Assembly (NCBI GenBank): GCA_021818645.1
Contig: JAKATS010000387.1
Coordinates: 1-5,591, forward strand
Source: Acidobacteriota bacterium
GTDB taxonomy: Bacteria > Acidobacteriota > Terriglobia > Terriglobales > SCQP01
DNA: 5,591 nucleotides
Direction: 5' to 3'
Made by a program: the position numbers and the translations under genes. Shown here in pieces: positions 1-5,591 of the stretch (its first letter is position 1; the number at the start of each line of letters is the position of its first letter). The notes under the pieces were generated by a model. The model was not told the origin of the DNA, did no database searches, and worked only from the letters and a program-made list of their open reading frames with translations.

Positions 1-987
1 CCGATCTTCGCCGCGATGCAGCGTTTGCACCAGTTTTTGCAGCAATGGCGTCCGGAATTGATTCATCTTCATCTGCAGACCGCCACGCTGTGGGGCGGCT
101 GGCTGGCGCAATGGCGCAAAATTCCCACCGTGGTGACGCTGCATGTTCTGCCGAGCCAAGCCCCCGACAAAGCGATGGATCTTCGGTCCCGCTGGTGGCA
201 GCAACTGGAAAGGCAGACTCTGCGCCGCACGGCAGGCAAAATTATCGTGCTGGGCGAAGCCCACCGCCAGGCCTGGCTGCACGCCGGTCTGCCATGCGGG
301 CAGCTGCAATGCATTCCGCATGGCTTGCCGGCGCGCGCTGCGGACCGGAATGCCGCCATGCAGCTGCGCCGGCGCCTGGGGCTGCGGCCGCAGGGGAAAT
401 TATGGCTGACGGTTGCGGTTGTGCGCCGCGCCAAAGGCTGGCGCGAATGGCTGGCGGCCGCCCGCCAGATTGCGGCCGAAGATGCCGGCGCGCATTTTGC
501 CTGGCTGGGAGGCGGCGAGGAATGGCCGCAACTGGTGCGCGAAGCGCGGCGCCAGTTTCCGGCCGCGCGCACTCATCTGCCGGCTGAAGTTGCGGCGCCC
601 GAGGTCTGGTATGACGCCGGCGATGGGTTCATTTTTCCTACCCATCAGGAAGCGCAGCCCACAGTGTTGCTCGAAGCGCTGCGGGCCGGCTTGCCGGTTC
701 TGGCTTCCGATCTGGCCGCGAATCGCGAGGTTCTGGGCGAAGCGGGAGAATATTTTTGCACCGGCTCGGCCGCCGCGCTGCAAACGCAGTGGGCGCATTG
801 GGCCGCGCATCCCGCCCGGCGCGAAACTCAATCACGGCTGAGCCGGCAGCGCTTCGAGCAGATGTACACGCTGGCGCGCTGGACGCAAGATTTGCAGCAG
901 CTCTATGCCGGGTTGATGGCCTCTCCAGCCGCGCAACCCGCGGCCGCGCCCGGTCCATCCGATTGTTCGGTTCCCCTGCCGCAGTAA
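1..987 (+). CDS. GT4 family glycosyltransferase, 5'-truncated by window edge
   Basis: Likely a cytoplasmic, retaining GT-B glycosyltransferase that moves a sugar from a nucleotide-sugar donor to a growing lipid-linked glycan. The frame is open from base 1. An ATG at 16 exists, but translation from there would begin inside the N-terminal Rossmann domain (RPELIHLHLQ, bases 52-81), so the true start is probably upstream and the first strand and glycine loop are missing. Visible GT4 landmarks are IPHGLP (about 313-330), RRAKGW of the donor-side domain (about 424-441), and FPTHQEAQPTVLLEALRAG ending in PVLAS. The last of these has an intact EX7E pair, with Glu codons at 649-651 and 673-675. The fold ends near base 915; after it comes an Ala/Pro-rich tail of about 20 residues with no family resemblance. 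TAA at 985-987 is followed one base later by the next ATG, which suggests an operon with coupled translation. The exact donor and acceptor cannot be told. Confidence 0.9.
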   Translation, partial: PIFAAMQRLHQFLQQWRPELIHLHLQTATLWGGWLAQWRKIPTVVTLHVLPSQAPDKAMDLRSRWWQQLERQTLRRTAGKIIVLGEAHRQAWLHAGLPCGQLQCIPHGLPARAADRNAAMQLRRRLGLRPQGKLWLTVAVVRRAKGWREWLAAARQIAAEDAGAHFAWLGGGEEWPQLVREARRQFPAARTHLPAEVAAPEVWYDAGDGFIFPTHQEAQPTVLLEALRAGLPVLASDLAANREVLGEAGEYFCTGSAAALQTQWAHWAAHPARRETQSRLSRQRFEQMYTLARWTQDLQQLYAGLMASPAAQPAAAPGPSDCSVPLPQ

Positions 988-988
988 T

Positions 989-2311
989 ATGGCGCGATCC
1001 GCCAATCCGGCCGATCCGGTGCGCCGCGGCGCGCACCCCCGCATTCTGCAGGTTGAATTTTTTTCCCATGGCGGGCTGTACCATTACGGGTTGCAGCTGG
1101 CGCTCGGTTTGGCTGCCCAGGGAGCGGAAGTGTTGTTGCTCACGGGAAAAAATCCGGAGCTGCTCCCGCCGGCCGGCGCGCGGCCCGACCGGCTGCGTCT
1201 GGAACCCCGGCTGTTGACCTGGAACCCATGCCGCGGTGTCAAAGGATGGAGACGAAGGCCGGCGCGCGGATTGCATGCTCTGCAATATCTGACGGCCTGG
1301 GAACAAGTGCTGGCGCGAGCCCAAAGCTGGCGTCCCGATTGGGTGCTGCTGGGCGATCTGGAACGCCGCTGTGATGGCTGGGGCGTTGCCCGGCTGCGCC
1401 AGTTGGGTTTTCCTGTGGCCGATGTCTGGCACAATGTGCAGCCCATCAGCCGGATCCCGGGCCAGCCGCTGACGCGGTTTCCCGCCTGGCGCAGCCGCCT
1501 GGCGCAGGTGCTGGATTTGCTGATTGTGCATGGAGAAAAAGCCGGCGTTCAGATACGTCCCTATGCCCGGCGGGTGCTTGCCATCCCCCATGGCGATGAA
1601 GGGTTATTGCGTGCGGCGACCGGAGAAAATCCCGGGCTGGATCAAAAATATCACCTGCCTTCCGGTCTGCCCCTCGGCCTTTGCTTCGGCAGCCTGACCC
1701 GGTATAAAGGTCTGGAATTTCTCATCGAAAGCCTGGCCGTTTTACCGGCCGACGAGCGGCCGTTGCTGCTGATTGCCGGCCGGCCATTGGCCGATGCCGA
1801 GGTCGGCCGCTGGCAAGCCCGTGCCCGCGAACTGGGCCTGGAACCCTGGCTGCGCTGGGATTTGCGCTATATTCCCGCAGAGGAAGTGGGCTGGTACTTT
1901 CAGCGTGCCGATTTTGTCTGCCTTCCCTATCAGACCATCACGCAAAGCGGCGTGGCGCATCTGGGCCTGACCTGGGGCAAGCCTTTGATGGTCACCGATG
2001 TGGGTGAGCTGGGCTCGCTGGTTGCCGATCGCCAGGATGGCTGGTGTGTGCCGCCCGGGGATCGCGCCGCACTGGCCCGCGCGCTGCGCGAAGCGCGCCT
2101 CGAGCCGGAACGGCTGCGGTGCATGAAGCAAGCGGCGCACCGGCGCGCCCAGAGCCATCCCAGTTGGGATTCGATTGCCCGGCAGATTCTCCAGGCGATG
2201 TCCGCCGTCCGCCTGGACCATGCGGCCGCATCCCAACCCTCGCCCGCCGAAGCCGGCAATCAGACATCGCGGAACACGGGTGAAGCTCAGGTCCTAAATC
2301 CTAAATCCTGA
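989..2311 (+). CDS. Divergent GT4-like glycosyltransferase
   Basis: 440-residue GT-B type glycosyltransferase, probably cytoplasmic and acting in the same glycan pathway as its neighbours. The N-terminal domain opens with PRILQVEFFSHGGLYHYG, a typical first strand plus glycine loop, and continues to DVWHNVQPISR and IPHGDEG. The C-terminal domain has CFGSLTRYKGLEFLIESL (R238, K240, G241), then LPYQTITQSG and WGKPLMVTDVGELGSLV. At the place of the usual EX7E motif both glutamates are absent: aligning on GKP (330-332), the second falls on Leu325 and the first near Ile317. Subgroups with an SGV-type loop here are known among GT4 enzymes, so it may still be active. The last roughly 35 residues are polar, rich in Ser, Ala and Pro, and look non-conserved. 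The ATG lies one base after the upstream TAA with no clear Shine-Dalgarno, so translational coupling is likely. The stop codon is embedded in a short tandem repeat. Donor sugar is unknown. Confidence 0.88.
   Translation: MARSANPADPVRRGAHPRILQVEFFSHGGLYHYGLQLALGLAAQGAEVLLLTGKNPELLPPAGARPDRLRLEPRLLTWNPCRGVKGWRRRPARGLHALQYLTAWEQVLARAQSWRPDWVLLGDLERRCDGWGVARLRQLGFPVADVWHNVQPISRIPGQPLTRFPAWRSRLAQVLDLLIVHGEKAGVQIRPYARRVLAIPHGDEGLLRAATGENPGLDQKYHLPSGLPLGLCFGSLTRYKGLEFLIESLAVLPADERPLLLIAGRPLADAEVGRWQARARELGLEPWLRWDLRYIPAEEVGWYFQRADFVCLPYQTITQSGVAHLGLTWGKPLMVTDVGELGSLVADRQDGWCVPPGDRAALARALREARLEPERLRCMKQAAHRRAQSHPSWDSIARQILQAMSAVRLDHAAASQPSPAEAGNQTSRNTGEAQVLNPKS
2292..2309 (+). repeat. 7-bp tandem repeat TCCTAAA across the end of the second gene
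   Basis: Two exact copies of TCCTAAA (2292-2298 and 2299-2305) are followed by a partial copy, TCCT (2306-2309), which runs into the TGA stop at 2309-2311. The unit is AT-rich against a GC-rich background. Because the period is 7, gain or loss of one copy would change the reading frame and the last few residues of the encoded protein. It may be a chance slippage repeat. Confidence 0.6.
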
Positions 2312-2448
2312 TCTTTCGCCCAACCTCGCTCCCGCAATCGGACTCTGAATCAAGATCAATCGAATCCCGCGGAACTTCCGCCGCTCCTGGAATTCCGGCG
2401 CCGGCCGTTGCCGGACTGGCCATGGGTGAATAGAAAGGCATCGCCGGC
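2312..2448. other. 137-bp intergenic gap with nested GC palindromes
   Basis: This is the only untranslated gap of any size in the window. It holds GGAATTCC (2389-2396), CCGGCGCCGG (2395-2404), a small hairpin CCGGC-CGTT-GCCGG (2401-2414), and CGCCGGCG (2442-2449) directly at the start codon. GCCGGC at 2400-2405 could also pair with GCCGGC at 2443-2448 across the ribosome binding site. There is no T-run after any stem, so no intrinsic terminator is supported, and no convincing sigma-70 promoter was found. No small gene is evident. Whether the palindromes matter is unknown; GC-rich DNA makes such matches easily. Confidence 0.5.
2433..2438 (+). promoter_or_regulatory. Ribosome binding site GAAAGG for the GTG-started gene
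   Basis: GAAAGG ends 10 bases before the GTG at 2449. It is the best Shine-Dalgarno-like match upstream of that gene. It supports the GTG, because an in-frame TAG at 2431-2433 rules out any start further upstream (the ATG at 2422 is closed by it after three codons). Confidence 0.55.
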
Positions 2449-3684
2449 GTGGTCATTGGCTATATTCTTTCGCGTTACCCATTGCCCACGGAAACTTTCA
2501 TTCTGCGGGAAATGACGGAAATGCGGGCGCTAGAGCAGGAAATTCACATCCTGCCGCTGCGCCGCGCGCATCCGGACATTACGCATCCGGAAACGCGCCG
2601 CCTGGAGAGCCGGGTTGCCGGGCCACAATGGCCCGCGGAATGGAAGCGGGCGGCGGCAACCTTGGTTCGCCATCCCGGCCGGTTGCGCCTGCTGGCGCGG
2701 GGCGGCTGGGAACAGCGCCCGGACCTGAATCTGATGGCCGGCGCCGCGCTCTATGCGCCGCGGGCATTGGCGATCGCGGAATTTTGCCGGCAAAAACAAA
2801 TACAGCATCTCCATGCGCATTTTGCCACTCATCCCACCCTGGCGGCGCTGGCGGCGCACCGGCTCTGCGGCGTGCCCTTCAGCTTTACCGTGCATGCCCA
2901 CGATATTTTTCAGCATTCCGCCGGTCTGGAAGCCAAGCTGCGCGCCGCAAGCTGGGTCGTGGCTATCAGTGAGTTCAATCGCCGGCATCTGCTGCGCCTT
3001 TCACCCGTGGAAGACAAAATCACGGTCATTCCCTGTGGCGTCCGGGTGGCGCAATATGCGCGTTTGCCGCTGCCGGCTTCCGGGCCCCGGCCCCTGCGCC
3101 TGCTGTGTGTGGCCGCGCTGCGCCCCTATAAAGGACACCGGGTGCTGCTCGAAGCCTGCGCCCGCTGGCACCCCCCGCATGGAATGGAAATTCATCTGGC
3201 CGGTGACGGCCCGCTGCGCCGTGAACTGGAACGCCTCTGCCGGCAGCTGGGGCTGAGCCGCTGCACGCGTTTTCTGGGCTGGTGCGGCGAGCCCGAAGTC
3301 CGCCGCCAGCTAGCCTGGTCGGATATTTTCGCCCTGCCCAGCGTGGCCGAGCCGAGCGGCAAAATGGATGGCATTCCGGTGGCGCTCATGGAGGCCATGG
3401 CCGCCGCCCGGCCCGTGATTGCCAGCCGGCTTTCGGGCATACCGGAACTGGTGCACGACGGTGTGAATGGGTTATTGATCGAACCCGGCTCGGTTGCCCA
3501 ACTCATCCGCGCGCTGCAGCTTCTGGAACCGGAAGCAATACGGCGGACCTACGGCCGCGCCGGACAGATTTTTGTTCATCAGCATCACGATCTGGACCGG
3601 AATGTGCGCCGCTTCAGCGACGGTCTGGAAGCACTTCACCAACGGGCATCCCGGCCCGCGCGGCAAGGCACCTGCGCCGCATGA
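2449..3684 (+). CDS. GT4 glycosyltransferase, exopolysaccharide/colanic-acid type
   Basis: 411 residues, a normal full length for this group, with a GTG start. The opening MVIGYILSRYPLPTETFILREM matches the hallmark 'YxLSxYPxxxETFIxRE' N-terminus of exopolysaccharide GT4 enzymes related to colanic-acid glycosyltransferases. Further landmarks are HAHF (122-125), HAHD (149-152), AISEFNR, IPCGV, RPYKGH (225-230), the GDGPLR loop (from G252), and GKMDGIPVALMEAMA followed by SGIPELV. In the EX7E position it has D307-x7-E315, so the first acidic residue is Asp instead of Glu; this DGIP variant is familiar in the subfamily and should not abolish activity. It is predicted to be cytoplasmic or peripheral to the inner membrane, adding one sugar to a lipid-linked repeat unit. 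Its stop overlaps the next start (ATGA, 3681-3684), which implies coupled translation with the membrane GT2-flippase gene. Donor and acceptor are not determinable. Confidence 0.92.
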   Translation: MVIGYILSRYPLPTETFILREMTEMRALEQEIHILPLRRAHPDITHPETRRLESRVAGPQWPAEWKRAAATLVRHPGRLRLLARGGWEQRPDLNLMAGAALYAPRALAIAEFCRQKQIQHLHAHFATHPTLAALAAHRLCGVPFSFTVHAHDIFQHSAGLEAKLRAASWVVAISEFNRRHLLRLSPVEDKITVIPCGVRVAQYARLPLPASGPRPLRLLCVAALRPYKGHRVLLEACARWHPPHGMEIHLAGDGPLRRELERLCRQLGLSRCTRFLGWCGEPEVRRQLAWSDIFALPSVAEPSGKMDGIPVALMEAMAAARPVIASRLSGIPELVHDGVNGLLIEPGSVAQLIRALQLLEPEAIRRTYGRAGQIFVHQHHDLDRNVRRFSDGLEALHQRASRPARQGTCAA

Positions 3685-4910
3685 GCGGATTCTTCCATAC
3701 CGGGGGCCAAATTTGGGCATGGGCGCTACGTCCGTATATTCCCGGAATGGCGGCCGCACTCATGCTGGTGCTGCTGGGCTTGATTTTTATCATCTGGGCC
3801 GGCTATCCGCTGGCGCTTTATTTTTTGTTGCGCCGGGGATGGCGTGACCGACCAAATACTTTCACCCCGCCGGGAGATGACCGTCTGCCGATGGTCAGCC
3901 TGATCATTGCCGCGCATAATGAAGCCGCCGCCATCGCCGGCAAAATCGCCAATGTACTGGCGCTCGCATACCCGCGCGACAAACTGGAAATCATTCTCGC
4001 CGATGATGGTTCCACCGACGCCACGGCGGCCCTTGCCGCGCAGGCCGGCGCCGGCCGGGTGCGCATTCTGAAGCTGCCGCGCGGCGGCAAGGCGCAGGCG
4101 CTGAACGCGGCCGCCGCCGTGGCCGCGGGTGAAATTTTAGCCTTCTCCGATGCCAGCAATCTTTATACGCCCGCCACCCTCCAAGCCTGGATGAGGCCTT
4201 TTGCCGATCCCCGGGTCGGCGGCGTGGTCGGCCGTAAGGGCATGGCGGCGCGGCTGGGCATGGGCTGCGGAGAAGGTATTTACTGGCGCTATGAAAACAT
4301 CCTGCTGGCTCTGGAATCCCGCACCGGAACGGTGACCTCGGGCAGCGGAGAAGTGCTGGCATTGAGGCGCGAGCTGTACCGGCCCTTACCGGCTGCGGGC
4401 ATGATCAACGATGATTTATTTCAGGTTTTGCAGTTGGTCGCTCAAGGCCGGCGGGTAGCGTTTGCGCCCAATGCCTACTCCTGGGAACTGCCCGCGCCTT
4501 CGAGCCGGGCGGAATGGGAACGGCGCAGCCGCATGAGCGCCGGGCGGCAAGGCGCTTTGCGCGTGCTGGCGCCCGAATTGCGCCGATTGCCCTGGCCGGT
4601 GCGGGCCAAAATCGCCCTCCATGTCAGCGGCCGGGCGCTGACCGCGCTCTGGATGCTGCTGGCTCTGGCGCTGGCCTTTCCGGTGCTGGGTCTGGCACTC
4701 CATCACGCCTTGCCCATGTGGCTGGGCATGGTGGCGGGGCTGCAGTTTGCGTTTTATTTTTGCGCCATGGTGGGCGGCGGCTTGCGGGGCCTGATGCCGG
4801 CCGCGCAGGCGCCCTATTATTTTTGCCTGGCTCAGGCGGCCTGCCTGAACGGAATCTTGCGGCAAATGCGGGGAAAACAATCCGCGGCCTGGCGCCCCAC
4901 GCCACGCCCG
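3681..4910 (+). other. Membrane-anchored GT2 (GT-A fold) domain of the fusion
   Basis: Motifs seen in order are SLIIAAHNEA (73-82), the nucleotide-sugar site ILADDGSTDAT with D108, D109 and D113, a DxD-like site FSDASN with D157, the probable catalytic base region MINDDLFQ with D244/D245, and ERRSRMSAGRQG (280-291). The QxxRW motif of processive synthases such as cellulose and hyaluronan synthases is replaced by this RRxR...G sequence, as in a widespread group of membrane GT2 enzymes. Single-sugar addition is therefore more likely than polymerisation. The catalytic domain should face the cytoplasm, between one N-terminal and about three C-terminal membrane helices (roughly 319-342, 344-370 and 377-395). 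Confidence 0.85.
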
Positions 4911-5591
4911 CAGGCTGAGCCGGAAGTTGCCGCCGCGGTTCCCGGCTCGCCGCAGAAAGTGGTTCAGGGCGTGGCCTGGGCCTTCAGCTCGTTCACCCTG
5001 GGAAAATTTCTGATCTTCGGCGCCACCATGGTGCTGGCCCGGATTCTGGTCCCGGCCCAGTTTGGCGAAGTAGCTGTGGTTCTCAGCGCCCTCAGCTTTC
5101 TGGAAATTCTGGGCAGCCTGGGCATTGCCTCGGCCATCATCTACGAACCCGAGGCTCCGCGCGAAGCCGCCAGCGTGGGCTTTTGGCTGATGCTGCCCGC
5201 GGCCGCGCTGACGATTGCCCTGGCCTGGCCGGCGGCGCCCGTGATTGCCAACTTTTTTCATGTTCCCGCCACCGGGCCCATGCTGCGTCTGCTGTCATTT
5301 TCCCTGTTGGCTACCGCCTTCAGCACCGGTCCTGACGCACTGTTGCGGCGTGAACTGGACTTTCGCCGTAAACTTCGCCCCGACCTGGCGCAAGCCATTC
5401 TTAAAGGCGCCAGCAGCGTGCTTCTGGCATGGGCTGGATGGGGCGCATGGAGCCTGATCTGGGGACAACTCATCGGCGCCACCACTTACGCCGCCATGCT
5501 TTGGTGGGTGACCGGATGGCGCCCGCAGCGGCAATGGTCGCCCGCCATCGCCCGGCGCATGCTGGCGTATGCCCGGCATATCTATCTAGAT
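3681..5591 (+). CDS. Fused membrane GT2 glycosyltransferase / Wzx-like flippase, 3'-truncated by window edge
   Basis: One continuous frame of 637 codons without a stop, running off the right edge. The ATG at 3681 overlaps the upstream TGA (ATGA), with a weak AAGG at 3665-3668; internal ATGs at 3747 or 3762 are less attractive because they would cut into the first membrane segment. Residues about 24-50 form a membrane segment. Residues 70-310 are a GT-A glycosyltransferase domain. Three further membrane segments run to about 395, and GKQSAAWRPTPR (398-409) resembles the natural C-terminus of this GT2 group. A linker of about 15 residues rich in Ala, Pro and Glu follows. From residue about 426 the sequence is a MOP-superfamily polysaccharide flippase: ARILVPAQFG (453-462), FFHVP (525-529) and RRELDFRRKL (556-565). 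About 210 residues of an expected 450-500 are visible. The joined roles suggest coupling of a glycosylation step to lipid-linked glycan translocation (inference). A sequencing or assembly indel that joins two genes is the main alternative. Confidence 0.85.
   Translation, partial: MSGFFHTGGQIWAWALRPYIPGMAAALMLVLLGLIFIIWAGYPLALYFLLRRGWRDRPNTFTPPGDDRLPMVSLIIAAHNEAAAIAGKIANVLALAYPRDKLEIILADDGSTDATAALAAQAGAGRVRILKLPRGGKAQALNAAAAVAAGEILAFSDASNLYTPATLQAWMRPFADPRVGGVVGRKGMAARLGMGCGEGIYWRYENILLALESRTGTVTSGSGEVLALRRELYRPLPAAGMINDDLFQVLQLVAQGRRVAFAPNAYSWELPAPSSRAEWERRSRMSAGRQGALRVLAPELRRLPWPVRAKIALHVSGRALTALWMLLALALAFPVLGLALHHALPMWLGMVAGLQFAFYFCAMVGGGLRGLMPAAQAPYYFCLAQAACLNGILRQMRGKQSAAWRPTPRPQAEPEVAAAVPGSPQKVVQGVAWAFSSFTLGKFLIFGATMVLARILVPAQFGEVAVVLSALSFLEILGSLGIASAIIYEPEAPREAASVGFWLMLPAAALTIALAWPAAPVIANFFHVPATGPMLRLLSFSLLATAFSTGPDALLRRELDFRRKLRPDLAQAILKGASSVLLAWAGWGAWSLIWGQLIGATTYAAMLWWVTGWRPQRQWSPAIARRMLAYARHIYLD
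4956..5591 (+). other. Wzx/WzxC-like flippase domain of the fusion, N-terminal half
   Basis: Begins KVVQGVAWAFSSFTLGKFLIF, the usual first helix of the polysaccharide_synt / WzxC-like MOP family, then ARILVPAQFGEVAVVLS, GSLGIASAII, a helix starting VGFWLMLP, APVIANFF, RRELDFRRKL and GWGAWSLIWGQL. About five or six of the expected 12-14 helices are present before the window ends. Such proteins flip undecaprenyl-diphosphate-linked oligosaccharides to the periplasmic side of the inner membrane. GTG codons at 4959 and 4971 could serve as internal starts, but neither has a visible ribosome binding site and no stop separates this part from the GT2 domain. Confidence 0.8.

Noticed and set aside
638..1591. 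Long open frame on the minus strand (317 codons) opposite the first two genes
   Set aside because: Low-complexity, Arg/Ala/Gln-rich, spans two well-supported + strand glycosyltransferase genes and has no homology signal that I can see.
2395..2414. Palindrome and hairpin as an intrinsic terminator after the second gene
   Set aside because: The stems are short and no T-run follows, and the genes on both sides belong to the same pathway and strand, so termination here is not supported.
2422..2433. Mini reading frame ATG GGT GAA TAG upstream of the GTG start
   Set aside because: Only three codons with no ribosome binding site of its own; likely chance.
2408..2436. Possible promoter TTGCCG - 17 bp - TAGAAA before the GTG-started gene
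   Set aside because: Only 4 of 6 matches in each box, and the -10 box overlaps the ribosome binding site, so transcription would start almost at the start codon. Not supported as a real promoter.
384..5206. Seven copies of the palindrome GCGGCCGC (starting at 384, 454, 940, 2222, 3750, 4107, 5199), more than base composition alone suggests
   Set aside because: Six of the seven lie in frame as Ala-Ala-Ala (GCG GCC GCN) inside coding sequence, so alanine runs and codon preference explain them without a dedicated site.
4416..5261. Long open frame on the minus strand (281 codons) opposite the GT2-flippase gene
   Set aside because: The protein is Gln/Gly/His/Arg-rich with no recognisable domain. 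It mirrors the codon bias of the clearly real + strand frame and is a GC-driven shadow.

Overview
The window lies inside a GC-rich bacterial gene cluster (about 60-65% G+C by eye) for making and exporting a surface polysaccharide. All four genes are on the + strand and tightly packed. Three are cytoplasmic GT4-type (GT-B fold) glycosyltransferases. The fourth is a membrane protein that reads continuously to the right edge. Genus-level identity cannot be read from the window because there is no rRNA or other phylogenetic marker. Codon use (GCG/GCC/CTG/CCG, but also GAA, AAA, TTT, GAT) and the gene content fit a Gram-negative-type bacterium; Acidobacteria, Verrucomicrobia or a gammaproteobacterium would all be compatible, and this is only a guess.

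Layout: (1) 1-987, the 3' part of a GT4 glycosyltransferase whose start lies left of the window. (2) 989-2311, a second, divergent GT4-like glycosyltransferase that begins one base after the previous stop. (3) 2312-2448, a 137-bp gap with several GC palindromes but no convincing promoter or terminator. (4) 2449-3684, a GT4 glycosyltransferase of the colanic-acid/exopolysaccharide type, with a GTG start and a recognisable ribosome binding site. (5) 3681-5591, one uninterrupted reading frame of 637 codons with no stop before the window edge, overlapping the preceding gene by ATGA.

The last frame is the most interesting item. It encodes a complete membrane-bound GT2 glycosyltransferase (about residues 1-410), then a short Ala/Pro-rich linker, then the N-terminal half of a Wzx/WzxC-like polysaccharide flippase of the MOP superfamily (about residue 426 onward). 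These two functions are normally separate proteins. I followed the frame codon by codon across the junction and found no stop.

A reasonable working model (inference) is that the GT4 enzymes add sugars one at a time to a lipid-linked precursor on the cytoplasmic face. The GT2 domain would add a further sugar at the membrane, and the tethered flippase would move the finished lipid-linked unit across the inner membrane for polymerisation. No polymerase, priming transferase, chain-length regulator or outer-membrane exporter is in this window; they would be expected nearby.
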